Of a DNA stretch of 64,000 bases, positions 27,534-37,117 are shown piece by piece. Each line of letters starts with the position of its first letter. Position 1 is the stretch's first letter. The notes below the pieces were generated by a model. That model saw only the letters and a list, made by a program, of their open reading frames with translations. It was not told the origin of the DNA and did no database searches. Origin of the DNA: Roseovarius lutimaris (GTDB lineage Bacteria; Pseudomonadota; Alphaproteobacteria; Rhodobacterales; Rhodobacteraceae); NCBI RefSeq assembly GCF_900115165.1, contig NZ_FOVP01000002.1, positions 228,293 through 292,292 on the forward strand. Reading direction: 5' to 3'. Made by a program: the position numbers and the translations under genes.

Positions 27534-28422
27534 TTAGGTTGGGCCTTTTCCGCGTTCGGCAAAAACGAGATTGAAGTCCGAACCGATCACGCCGTTGTCG
27601 AACAATGTCTTTTCGAACAGACAGAGCAAATTGAGAACGAAACAGTCCGTTTCATTCGATTCATCAAAATTGTGAACGCGGCCACGCATTAGTTCGTACA
27701 GCAGTGTCTGGCAAATAGGCGTTGTCTTCACAATGTGAAGATATTGACCCATCACTTCAAAAATATCGGACGCCCGAACACCCTCGCTTGGGTCAACTTT
27801 TTGGAATATTTCCAACGGGATACGCGTAATCTCTTTAACGACTTTATTATCTTTGTGAAGAACCTGATTGTAATGATCCGGGAAGCAGGCGAGCAATGCG
27901 TTCATCAGACTGATCTGATTTTCCGTCCATTGCATATGGCTTGGCCCCATATAGTCATTCGCAAAGAACAAGCCGCCCGGAGTCAGCGAGAGGTTTATCT
28001 GCTCAAAAAGGTGTTCCAGGTTTTCAATGTGATGAAGCGCACCATTGGCGACGATCAGATCGTAGTGGTTCTCTGGAAGGGCTTCTCGGTTTAAATCCAT
28101 GACGCGAAACGATATGTCAAGGCCATCTCGATGGGCGTTAGCATTACCGGTCTTGACTGCGAAATCGGAAATGTCGATGACATCGAAACATTCGGTCCCA
28201 AGAAGGGAGTGCAGCGCCCGCGCCTGATGCCCCAGCCCCCCCAATTTCCAGGCCGCGTTTAATTTTTCGGTCGCAGAGGAAGGTTTTCAGGTATTCGTTC
28301 ACTGAAACGCCACCTAGGTAATTCTCGCGCATGAACCGGTTTATTGTCGGGCTCTGCCAGACAAATTTCCGCTCTGGATGCGTTCCATTTGTCACGCACA
28401 ATGACGGATTTTTCCAAAGCAT
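27534..28422 (-). pseudogene. Class I SAM-dependent methyltransferase interrupted at a G7 tract
   Basis: Two overlapping frames together encode one methyltransferase of about 295 residues. The upstream frame (ATG 28422; an earlier TTG at 28434 is possible) ends in RGLEIGG, motif I of the SAM fold. The downstream frame begins GGLGHQARALHSLL and continues with DVIDIS (motif II) and YDLIVANGALHHIE (motif IV). The junction is a run of seven C on the plus strand (28237-28243); removing one base joins GLEIGG directly to LGHQAR. The shift may be real inactivation, phase variation at the homopolymer, or a sequencing error. Substrate is unknown; it lies at the edge of the glycan-modification island. 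Confidence 0.75.
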
Positions 28423-28539
28423 CGATCCTATCAACTTACCTGCCGACCAAGCATTGTTAGAATATTAGCCGGCAAATTTCAATTGGCGCACTCTCGTTTC
28501 ATACAAGCAATCGGGGGCTGTTAGAGTTGTTATCACACG

Positions 28540-29568
28540 TTATTTCGAAAAAACAAAATATGAAAACGGCGTGATATCATTCATCTTCATTGGCTCGCCA
28601 TAGTTCACGGTCAGCTTTTCAAACAAGAATGCGTAGTCGGATAGAAAGTCGGCGTTGGTTTTGATCTGATTGAATACGTGCTTGATCAGGCGCAGTGTAT
28701 GTTCTCCAAGCGAGAGCTGGCTGTCAAAGCTGGTGCAGTCGAAGCTTTTGAAGCCAATGGATGATGAGAGCTCTCTCATATAGTTTATAGGGAATATAAA
28801 CTTGTCTTCGATTTCGCGCAGATCTGTTCGGTCGCTTTCAAGGTGGTCTCTCTTTATTTGTGGCCGATTTGCTAGGGCCGTTAGCGCCATACGCCTAGGG
28901 CGGTCTAGGGTGCCCCTGGCCTGCTCCATATGCAGGATGATTGATGCGATTAGCCCAGAAAAGACATGGACATCTAAAACTGGCTCTCCAAATACACAAA
29001 ATCCACCGGGCTTGGTTACTCTAAAGCTCTCTTCCAACGTAGTTTCGAATTGCTCAAGATGGTGCAGTATCGAATGTCCTAACACTAAATCAAAACTGGC
29101 TGTTCTAAATGGATTGTTGTTTGCGTTGAGCAAATAGCAGGAGAGTTTGTCGGGACTGTGCGCCCCCACCCGTTTTTTCAACAACTTCATGAAATTGAGG
29201 GAAATATCTGAGGTATGAATCTCGCAAAAAAAGGGTGAATTGAGTAATCCGTGAGTTAGGTTGCCAGAGCCCGCACCAATCTCAAATACATTTGCTACAC
29301 TTGCACAGCCCTTTTCGCGCAAAATGCGTTCATAAACATTCGCAAGAGCGGCAGTTTGTGCTTGAATATTATGGGCTTCGTCATACGCGTTCACGTCGAG
29401 TAAGGTATCAAACGTTTTATCTTCGCGCAGGTCTACAATCCCATCTATTATTTCAGGTGACCAGCTGCAAGCGCGACAGGCCATACCTTCCGAGGCTGAT
29501 GTCACGGCGCTGGAACATTTAGGGCACACAAGTAGGGATGAGGAAAATGGTTTCATGCTTTTAGCCAT
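28540..29568 (-). CDS. SAM-dependent methyltransferase with N-terminal zinc-ribbon
   Basis: A 342-residue protein from ATG 29568; an ATG at 29556 is equally possible because no clear ribosome site is present. The N-terminus has a four-Cys ribbon (LVCPKCSSA and MACRACSW). The Rossmann methyltransferase core follows: NVFEIGAGSGNLTHGL (motif I), IHTSDIS (motif II), FDLVLGHSILHHLEQ (motif IV) and VTKPGGFCVFGEP (motif VI). The C-terminal ~140 residues are helical and unassigned. The ribbon-plus-methyltransferase layout is seen among enzymes acting on sugars or small molecules in surface-glycan loci. Substrate unknown. Confidence 0.85.
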   Translation of the reverse strand: MAKSMKPFSSSLLVCPKCSSAVTSASEGMACRACSWSPEIIDGIVDLREDKTFDTLLDVNAYDEAHNIQAQTAALANVYERILREKGCASVANVFEIGAGSGNLTHGLLNSPFFCEIHTSDISLNFMKLLKKRVGAHSPDKLSCYLLNANNNPFRTASFDLVLGHSILHHLEQFETTLEESFRVTKPGGFCVFGEPVLDVHVFSGLIASIILHMEQARGTLDRPRRMALTALANRPQIKRDHLESDRTDLREIEDKFIFPINYMRELSSSIGFKSFDCTSFDSQLSLGEHTLRLIKHVFNQIKTNADFLSDYAFLFEKLTVNYGEPMKMNDITPFSYFVFSK

Positions 29569-29662
29569 TTCACAAACTGCTGATGTGATCCATCCTATTT
29601 GGAAGGATGGATCACAAGCAGCACAGGTGGGAACCCCCAACTTAGAAACTTACCTGATCACT

Positions 29663-32600
29663 CTATACGAATGTAAATTCGGTACCATCACCCAAGTAGT
29701 TCGTTAGCGTGATTTCACCAGCCCCCCATGCCACCGCCGTAAGGATCGTATCTGGCCCGTCTACAGTCAGTGTCAGGTCACCCAAGGCGGTAACGCCGGA
29801 ACTGGCCGCGAAGGTCAGCACGTCACCATCGACCGCGTTCGAGTAGTCGCCAATAACGTCCGTCCCCATGTTGGCGTCGGTGAAGAAAAAGGTGTCTGCA
29901 TCCACACCGCCGAGGTAAAAATCGTTACCGGCGCCGCCTTCCAAAGTGTCGGCTCCTGCTGCACCTATCAGGACATCATCGCCACCGGCACCGGTCAGGA
30001 TGTCGTCGCCGACGCCCCCATAGAATGTGTCATTGCCGGAACCGCCGGTCAGGATGTCGTTGTCACCCCCACCAGCCATGGTGATGCCTGTCACCATACC
30101 GGTTGCATCGATAGTATCGACCCCGGTAAAGCCGTTGATGCGCTCCACCCCTGTCCAGGCGCCGATATTCAGCGTCAGGCCAGCGGCATTGGTGATCACG
30201 ACCTTGTCGAAGCCGATGCCACCGTCTGTAACGACATCAAGGTTGGCATCGATGTAGAAGACATCGTTGCCGTCACCGCCGGAAAGCAGGTCATCGCCGA
30301 CACCGCCGATGATTGTGTCATTGCCTCCGCCGCCAGACAGATCGTCATTACCGTCGCCACCGAGGATCGTGTCGTTCCCCGAACTGCCGGTGATCGTGTC
30401 ATCTCCGTCGCTACCGAACAGAACCAGCCCCACGCTCAGTGCCGAGGCGTCGATCACGTCGTTGCCGATGTTGCCGTTGACCCGCTCGACACCGCTCCAC
30501 CCGGCAAGGTTGATCGAATCGCCCGCCGTGTCGAGGATTGTCGCCCTGTCAAAGCCCACGGTGCCGGTGTCGGTCACGATATCGTCGCTGTCCACGAAGT
30601 GGTCGTCGGTATTCTCACCGCCATCGAGGGTATCGGCGCCGAGACCGCCGAACAGCGAATCCTGATTATCGCCGCCATTCAGAACGTCGTCACCTTCCTG
30701 GCCAAACAGACCGTCGTTGCCTGCCAAGCCATTGATGATGTCGGCAAACGCAGTACCCGTCAGCGGAACGTCGGGGCCGGGTGTGCCGTTGATGATATTT
30801 GCCGGCACTGGCCCGGACGTCACGCGGATCTGCACGTCTTCGGTAACTGTGCCAGTACTGCCATCCGTGGCCTCGACCGTCACGTCGTAAATGTTGTCAC
30901 CGCCGACGTCGCCCGGAGTGTCGAAGGAAGGCGTGCTTGCGAACCGGAGTTCACCATCGACGAAGGTGAATGCGGCCGCGTCGACCCCGCTGAGCGAGTA
31001 GGCGATCAACTCACCAGTGGTGTCGATGTCCTCGCTTGCGGCACGATAGATGATCGTGTCAGTCGATACATTGTCTTGCACATTCACATGGTTACCCGAT
31101 GTAATCACCGGGGCGTTGTCGTTGATGTCGGTGACGTTCAGCTTGACGTTGATAGCAGATCCGCCGATCCCGTCCGCGACATCGATCGCCACGTTGTAGA
31201 ATTGTTTTGCCTCGAAGTTCACAGAGCTGTTTGGTCCGCCGCCGGTCAGGAACAGCTTGTTGATGCCGCCGATGTTACGGATCGTAAAGGATGCCGCGTC
31301 ATCGCCCAGAAGCGTCAATACCTGTGGCCCGCCATTGGCGCCGTCGGGATCAAGGATCTCAATGTCGCCAACCTCAAAGCCATTTCCGGCAAGCGACTGA
31401 CCGTCCACCAGATTTACCGTGGACTCGAGTTCCCCGATAATGTCGACGCCGTTCTGCACACGTTCGGCCGTGTTGGTCAACCCGATCAGCGGCGCATACT
31501 GCCCAGTCTGCAGGTTGACCAGGGCGTCATCGAATGTCAGCCAGGTTATATCGTTCGAAATGAAGTCGGTACCTTCGTTCGTGCCGAAGACAATTTCATT
31601 GTCGGTCAGGTTGAAGCCGCCGACGGCCCCCGCGATCGAGAACTCGCTTTCGAGGCCACGTACGAGGACCGTATCAATCCCGCCACCGCCGACAAGCCGG
31701 TCGTTGCCCTCGCTGCCGACCACCACGTCGTCGCCAAGCCCGCCGTTAATGGTATCGTTACCGACCCCACCGATTATCATGTTGGCCAGGTCATCGCCGG
31801 TAATCACGTCGGCAAAATTGGTGCCGATGAGCGCTTCGATATCGAGATAGGAGTCGTCGCGGGCGTCACCGGTCGAAAGGACGGTGTTGGCCATGTTGAT
31901 GGTCAGGCCTGACGCGGTGCCTGGCTGTACGTTTTCGAGCCACGTTGCATAGGACGCGATGTCGAAACCTCCGACACCGCCATCCAGCGCATCACCGCCG
32001 GCGCCGCCGATCAGCATATCGTTGCCCAGGCCGCCCGCCAGCAGGTCGTCGCCCCGACCGCCCGACAAGACGTCGTCGCCATCCTCGCCGTCGATGCCGT
32101 CATCGCCGTCATCGCCGAACATGACGTCGTCGCCTTCGCCACCCAGCATTTCGTCATCTTGGGCGCCACCATGCATGGTGTCGTTGCCGTTGTTGCCCAT
32201 CAGCGCGTCGAAACCGTTGTCGCCGAACAGCAGGTCGTTGCCCTTGCCGCCAGAGATGGCGTCATCATCGGCACCACCACGGACGGTGTCGTCGCCGTTG
32301 CCGCCGCGCAGGAAGTCAAATCCCACAGCACCCTCGATGCTGTCGTTGCCTTCGCCGCCATAGATATGATCGTCATTCGCGCCGCCATCGAGGGTATCGT
32401 TGCCGCCTTCACCATAGATGGCGTCGTTCCCGGCACCGCCGCGAATGTTGTTGGCTGCATTGGTGCCGCCGATGACCTCAGAGATATACGCGGTCAGTTC
32501 CGCCGGCGTGCGCATGAAATCCTGAAGCCCAAGGGCGCCAAGTTCAATCAGCGCATCCGGTGTCCCGAACGCGTCGCCGTGCATGTGTGTCGTACCGTTT

Positions 32601-34654
32601 CCGCGCATCAAAATATCAGAGAATGTCTGGCCCTCGATCTGGTCGAGGAAATTGCCACCAAGACGCGCAAGGTAGTAGAACCTGTCGCCGTCCTGCAGCG
32701 CGATCATCTGCTGGGCAAAGATAAAGTCAAAGGTTGACCCCAGCAGCCCAAGCGGCACTTTCTGTTCCGCGAGGCCACCCATCCACAGGTCGATCAGTTC
32801 GTACCCGTTGTCACCCCCGTTCATGAAGGCGTTATCAGCCATCATAAGCGCCGCCGCGTCACGCACATCGTCGATTGCGGTCGGCAGTCCGCTGTCACGG
32901 GCTGCAACGATCGAAGCCTCGTTGGAATAGGCCGCGATAAAGTTGACCAGCGAATCCGGGTTCAGCAGGTTCGCCCCAAACTCAGCCCAGCTTTCGTAGG
33001 GCTTGAGCGACGCTTCGCCGGTCTGCGCAAAGAGGTCGGCGCGCAGCTGATTCAGACTCGGTAGGCCGACGTCGCGGGCCCGCGCAATGTTCAGTGCTGC
33101 CAGGTCGAGCGGCAGGCCGACGAGGAAATTACGTAATGCATCGACCACGAATTCATCGATCTGCATGCCCTGTTCGAACTGGCTACCCTTGATAAAGTCG
33201 GCGCCGCCGACGTCAGAGTACAGTTCGGGGTCGAGGAACGCGTCGATCAGCGAAAAGTCAGTGGCCACACCGGAAGTGTCGATTGCTTTGACATTGTCGG
33301 AAAGCTGCGAATGTCCGAGGCGGTACACAGCCTGAGAGAACTCCAGCATGATGTTGGGGTTGATGTCGACCTTATAGCTCGCGAATGCGTCGATGTTCGG
33401 GCTCATCCGGCGTCCGAATTCTTCGAACACAAGATGCTGATACTGCATCTCGTTAACCATCTTGGCGGCCTGGAAATACATCTCGCCGGTCCATTGCGCG
33501 GCGAACGTCGGGTCGATCTCGTTTTGCTGCTGTACCCAGTCCTTGATCTGATTCAGGATTCGAGTGTGTTCGTTGTGGAACGCGTCGTGGATCGACGTCA
33601 ACGCGGTGTTCTCATTCACCCGCGGATCACCCGAGATATAGTGCAGATCAAGCAATTCATTGTCGAACTCGCCTGCCGCAGGCGGTGGAGCGCCAACGCC
33701 ATGCGGATTGACGATGCTGTCTCCATCGGCGACCAGCCCACCCGATGGATTGGCGTTATGGGCGATGTCGGCTAAAAACGACTGGCCCGATTCCGCGCCA
33801 GCGAGGAAGCCGCCCAACCCACCGTTCGCGGCGGGGTTCCACATCGTCGGATCGGGGGCGTTAAGAACATTGGCGTCGGTCAGCATTTCCGTCGCCGGGT
33901 CGGCGCCGACTTGGGCACGCGCCCAGACGTTGGCGTTCGCCTTGATGTCGGCCCAATTGGCGAGGCCGCCGTTTGCGCCATGCACCAAATCACCCGTCGC
34001 GTTACCGTTGACGTCGTATTCCCTTAGGTAAAAGCTGATCGCGGCATTCGATCCATAGGTCTGGCTCTGTTCGATCAGCGGCGCGGTGGTGTTTATCGTC
34101 TCGCCGTTAGCGTTCTCGTCAGCGCGCGAGAGGAACATCATGTTCGGACCGCTAGGGTCGAACAACTGATCGCCCGGTAGCAGCGGGATCATTACCGTGC
34201 CGCCTTGCTTGCTGATAAAGTCAAGCCCATGATCGAAGAACTGCCCGAAGAACGTGAACAGGCTGTTCTCCGGCAGACGGTCGACCGAGATGTCCCCTTG
34301 CGACATCAGCTGGGCCGTGTTGGCTGCAGGGTTGCTGGAGGTAATGTCGGCGATCAAGTTGCTGACCACCCGCGGCGATGCGTCAACTTCATTGTTCGCG
34401 AACGCCCCGTAGGCAAGCGGGCTGGTCGAACTGGAGATGCTGACAAAACCCTGGTTGAGGTTGGCGAAGGTGCCCGTATCAACAAGCTGTCCGTACTGGT
34501 CGATCAAGGTTAAGTTGCTGATATTGTTGTTCGTTCCGTCGATCGTCCTGATGCCCACGGGCGCGAGCGGGTCAGCCCCGGGCGCAGGCGAATCGCCAGC
34601 AAGGACATTATCTAGTATGAATAGGATGTCGGCAGGCGTGAGTTGCTGTGTCAT
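29663..34654 (-). CDS. Secreted RTX heme peroxidase (animal-type peroxidase, cadherin-like and RTX repeats)
   Basis: A 1663-residue protein; ATG 34654 follows AGGGGGAAAG. Residues ~1-760 form an animal-type heme peroxidase: FGQFFDHG with distal His ~142, an IHDAFHNEHTRIL segment, and YRLGHSQL with the proximal His. Next come Gly-Asp RTX nonapeptides (~780-950), a region with a cadherin-like fold (ITSGNHVNVQDN to VTVEATDGS), and further RTX blocks to the C-terminus, which ends in a short hydrophobic beta tail typical of type I secretion signals. No N-terminal signal peptide is present. It would be exported, fold on Ca2+ outside the cell, and oxidise substrates with H2O2. No hlyBD-type genes are in the window. 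A response regulator is divergent upstream. Confidence 0.92.
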   Translation of the reverse strand: MTQQLTPADILFILDNVLAGDSPAPGADPLAPVGIRTIDGTNNNISNLTLIDQYGQLVDTGTFANLNQGFVSISSSTSPLAYGAFANNEVDASPRVVSNLIADITSSNPAANTAQLMSQGDISVDRLPENSLFTFFGQFFDHGLDFISKQGGTVMIPLLPGDQLFDPSGPNMMFLSRADENANGETINTTAPLIEQSQTYGSNAAISFYLREYDVNGNATGDLVHGANGGLANWADIKANANVWARAQVGADPATEMLTDANVLNAPDPTMWNPAANGGLGGFLAGAESGQSFLADIAHNANPSGGLVADGDSIVNPHGVGAPPPAAGEFDNELLDLHYISGDPRVNENTALTSIHDAFHNEHTRILNQIKDWVQQQNEIDPTFAAQWTGEMYFQAAKMVNEMQYQHLVFEEFGRRMSPNIDAFASYKVDINPNIMLEFSQAVYRLGHSQLSDNVKAIDTSGVATDFSLIDAFLDPELYSDVGGADFIKGSQFEQGMQIDEFVVDALRNFLVGLPLDLAALNIARARDVGLPSLNQLRADLFAQTGEASLKPYESWAEFGANLLNPDSLVNFIAAYSNEASIVAARDSGLPTAIDDVRDAAALMMADNAFMNGGDNGYELIDLWMGGLAEQKVPLGLLGSTFDFIFAQQMIALQDGDRFYYLARLGGNFLDQIEGQTFSDILMRGNGTTHMHGDAFGTPDALIELGALGLQDFMRTPAELTAYISEVIGGTNAANNIRGGAGNDAIYGEGGNDTLDGGANDDHIYGGEGNDSIEGAVGFDFLRGGNGDDTVRGGADDDAISGGKGNDLLFGDNGFDALMGNNGNDTMHGGAQDDEMLGGEGDDVMFGDDGDDGIDGEDGDDVLSGGRGDDLLAGGLGNDMLIGGAGGDALDGGVGGFDIASYATWLENVQPGTASGLTINMANTVLSTGDARDDSYLDIEALIGTNFADVITGDDLANMIIGGVGNDTINGGLGDDVVVGSEGNDRLVGGGGIDTVLVRGLESEFSIAGAVGGFNLTDNEIVFGTNEGTDFISNDITWLTFDDALVNLQTGQYAPLIGLTNTAERVQNGVDIIGELESTVNLVDGQSLAGNGFEVGDIEILDPDGANGGPQVLTLLGDDAASFTIRNIGGINKLFLTGGGPNSSVNFEAKQFYNVAIDVADGIGGSAINVKLNVTDINDNAPVITSGNHVNVQDNVSTDTIIYRAASEDIDTTGELIAYSLSGVDAAAFTFVDGELRFASTPSFDTPGDVGGDNIYDVTVEATDGSTGTVTEDVQIRVTSGPVPANIINGTPGPDVPLTGTAFADIINGLAGNDGLFGQEGDDVLNGGDNQDSLFGGLGADTLDGGENTDDHFVDSDDIVTDTGTVGFDRATILDTAGDSINLAGWSGVERVNGNIGNDVIDASALSVGLVLFGSDGDDTITGSSGNDTILGGDGNDDLSGGGGNDTIIGGVGDDLLSGGDGNDVFYIDANLDVVTDGGIGFDKVVITNAAGLTLNIGAWTGVERINGFTGVDTIDATGMVTGITMAGGGDNDILTGGSGNDTFYGGVGDDILTGAGGDDVLIGAAGADTLEGGAGNDFYLGGVDADTFFFTDANMGTDVIGDYSNAVDGDVLTFAASSGVTALGDLTLTVDGPDTILTAVAWGAGEITLTNYLGDGTEFTFV

Positions 34655-35219
34655 AATATCTTTCCCCCTAAATTTATGCAGATATTTCAACGCGTTCGAC
34701 GCTTTACAGCAGCCGACGATTGCGCAATATCACCGCAGTTACCCTAGGACGGATTTTGGAACTTCGAAAATTAAGATTTTTGTAATATTGCACGAGGCGT
34801 CGGGTATCTGGGGGATACTCAGCCGACTTTCAACAACTCATGATTGTGGAGCTAGTTCCCGGCACTAAGCAATGTTCAGATTTCTTAATTGTTTGTCAAC
34901 CACGTAGGCCGGCAATTTTCCGCCCAAGGTTGAGCGCCCAAAACGCCGCGAAGAAATCCTTGTGCAACAATGCTGTAACAATAATTTACCATATTTTTTG
35001 CTAAATTTGCCCAAAAACATGTGTTATTATCGTTAGGCAACCAATTTGATATGCTTTCTGAGATTCTGTGATTTTGGCCATTCCAATTAAGGCTGTTTTC
35101 CTTGGGAAGGCAGCGAAGCAAGTCAAGCAAATTTAGTGCGAGTTGTATGCGGTATTTCGCAATTGATTTCAAGGTAGCATTCGACGGTTGGTTGGTAAAT
35201 TTTTAGTGATGGGGTTTAG
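34655..35219. other. AT-rich divergent promoter region of the peroxidase and the response regulator
   Basis: These 565 bp are clearly richer in A+T than the flanks. I see no convincing gene, RNA or strong dyad. The region must hold both promoters and perhaps regulator-binding sites. Confidence 0.5.
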
Positions 35220-35960
35220 ATGGATCCTAGAATATTGAATAACCTCGACGGAGTGGTCGCCATTCAACGACTAACATCCAGTCGGCACGAGGGTCAGCAT
35301 GACCAAGCTGAATTGTTGCGTGGGACGATAATCGAACAGGGGTTTCGACCGCACAATAATGACGTGAAGTCGGCCCACCCAGAGGTGAATAGCCTTGTCG
35401 GCATTGTCGCCTATGACTTCAACTGTTCCTCTCCGGCACAGGCTAAGCTCGCTGGCCTAAGAATTGCACACCCGCAGCTTCCCATTCTTGTCGTGGGGCG
35501 GTCGGGTGACGACGACGTGAGGGTGGCCGCCTTCGAGGCGGGCGCTGACAATTTCCTGCCTGCAAATTGCAACCGTTTGGAACTGGCGATAAAAATCCGC
35601 AGGCTTGGGTTGATGCGCAATTCGCATCCGCCAGCGATAACCATCGACGACTTGCAGATATGGCCTTCGACCCGTTTCGTTGCGCGTGGAGGGGTTCCGA
35701 TCAAGCTCAGCGACAAGGAGATGGGCATACTATCGTGCCTAGCAGCCGCCGCACCGAATGTTGTGGACCGCGCGACGCTGCTCAAGGAGGTGTTCAAGCT
35801 CAACTTCGACCCAGGCACCAACAACGTCGAGGTACATGTACACCGCTTGCGACAGAAAATCGACAAGGGCTATGCCGTGCGCCTGATCAACACAGCAAGA
35901 AACGTCGGCTATTTTCTGGGATTGGCATTGACCGGCCCCCCGCTGGCCCCTCGTTCATAA
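35220..35960 (+). CDS. OmpR-type winged-helix response regulator with atypical receiver
   Basis: A 246-residue protein from ATG 35220. The C-terminal ~95 residues are a clear OmpR/PhoB winged helix (LSDKEMGILSCLAAA, VDRATLLKEVF, TNNVEVHVHRLRQKID, NTARNVGYFLG). The N-terminal ~125 residues resemble a receiver domain (ILVVGRSGDDDVRVAAFEAGADNFLP), but the usual DD acidic pair and the phospho-Asp strand are hard to find, so phosphorylation is doubtful. No histidine kinase gene adjoins it. Its position back-to-back with the peroxidase gene suggests it controls that gene. Confidence 0.85.
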   Translation: MDPRILNNLDGVVAIQRLTSSRHEGQHDQAELLRGTIIEQGFRPHNNDVKSAHPEVNSLVGIVAYDFNCSSPAQAKLAGLRIAHPQLPILVVGRSGDDDVRVAAFEAGADNFLPANCNRLELAIKIRRLGLMRNSHPPAITIDDLQIWPSTRFVARGGVPIKLSDKEMGILSCLAAAAPNVVDRATLLKEVFKLNFDPGTNNVEVHVHRLRQKIDKGYAVRLINTARNVGYFLGLALTGPPLAPRS

Positions 35961-36082
35961 TGAGAGTCTGCAGGCTTTTGATCAGCCCCCGAACCATCTA
36001 CCGCCCCTAGGAGAGAGTTTTCCGGCTTTGGTCAGGGTGACAGGCTGGTGGTGATGACCAGAATATCGACAACGCGCATGAC

Positions 36083-37024
36083 TCAGGGTGACAATGGACC
36101 GGAAAGGAAATCGACAAGGGTCTGTCCCGCATCGGCCCGCGTCAGGCGCGCGATCAGTTCGGCGCGCCCCAGATTCAGCCAGTCTTCCCTGCTCCAGCGC
36201 GGTGTATCAAAAAGTGCCCGACGCAAGTCGTTATGGCTGGTGACGGGGCGGGCGATTATCTCTTCGCCTTCAACCTGCCAGTCTACATCGTCCAGCACTC
36301 CGGGCCTCGCCCCCACCAGCGCCGCCTCGTAAGCCATCGAATGGGTAAGGTCTGGTTCTCGACGAAAGCTCCTTCTCCGAAATGCTGGGAAGGCGATGTA
36401 GAATGGCGCATAGCCGAAAGACCGCATGGCCGATAGCAGCAGCAGGCTCTGCGGTGTTTCATTGCATTCGACCCACAGAACTGGCTGATTTTCTTTGATA
36501 TAATTGTAATCGCTCTTAAGCGCGTCGATCTCTGCCCCCTCAATATCGAGTTTCAACGCGTCGTAATTGCCATGGTCATGACGCAACTGCCTGAGCGGGA
36601 AACAGGGCACGGCCTCGTTGGGCGCATTGTCCGGTGCGTCGTGAAAGACGTATTCCTGCGCGCCATGATTATTCACAATCTCTTTTGCGGGCGTCGGTAT
36701 CATCCACCCCCGGTGAAGGCCCACCCCCGCATTGATAACCTGTGTAGGACAGCTCATACCTTGAGATAGATTTCGGGGTAGATGCGGTGCGAGATGCCGA
36801 TTGGCTTCGATGGCGACAACTGCACTCGGCGTAACGAAACGTGACACGCCCAGAGAAAACGTTCCGAGGAAGGCTCCAACATCCCACAAGCGGCAGCCGT
36901 CCCGTAACACCCGCGCGGCGAGCTCAGTCTCGACCGCACCCCATTCGCCGCGTTCGCGTAAGGCGCGAACGATAAGGTCATCGGGCCAAGCAGGCGTGGA
37001 TATGGGGCCGTACAACGTATCCAA
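36083..37024 (-). CDS. FkbM-family methyltransferase
   Basis: A 313-residue protein. CRLWDVGAFLGTFSLG is the SAM motif I, VVAIEANRH motif II, and YDALKLDIEGAEIDAL the FkbM hallmark. These enzymes O-methylate sugars and polyketides. The start is uncertain: TTG 37024 gives this length, a CTG at 37039 is in frame, and the only nearby ATG (37035) is in another frame. No overlap with the glycosyltransferase upstream. It belongs to the glycan island by context. Confidence 0.87.
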   Translation of the reverse strand: MDTLYGPISTPAWPDDLIVRALRERGEWGAVETELAARVLRDGCRLWDVGAFLGTFSLGVSRFVTPSAVVAIEANRHLAPHLPRNLSQGMSCPTQVINAGVGLHRGWMIPTPAKEIVNNHGAQEYVFHDAPDNAPNEAVPCFPLRQLRHDHGNYDALKLDIEGAEIDALKSDYNYIKENQPVLWVECNETPQSLLLLSAMRSFGYAPFYIAFPAFRRRSFRREPDLTHSMAYEAALVGARPGVLDDVDWQVEGEEIIARPVTSHNDLRRALFDTPRWSREDWLNLGRAELIARLTRADAGQTLVDFLSGPLSP

Positions 37025-37117
37025 TATAGTCTCATTCAGTCTTGCGCGTGTGTGGTTTCGAAGCGCGGGGGGCTAGTAAGAGAAAGAGGAGGTGCATGCG
37101 GCTGATCTATGAAATAA

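Noticed and set aside
30599..31912. Plus-strand 437-codon frame inside the peroxidase gene
   Set aside because: Antisense to the RTX and cadherin-like region; no domain and no ribosome site.
29900..32500. Repeated short GC-rich units resembling a tandem repeat or CRISPR array
   Set aside because: Units are imperfect, in coding frame, and encode GGxGxDxLx nonapeptides; no constant repeat with unique spacers exists.
34885..35172. 95-codon minus-strand frame in the AT-rich gap
   Set aside because: No ribosome site, no motif, and it lies in the presumed promoter region.
36754..37035. ATG-started minus-strand frame overlapping the FkbM methyltransferase start
   Set aside because: It is out of frame with the methyltransferase and shows no homology; it was considered as an alternative start, but the FkbM motifs are in the TTG/CTG frame.
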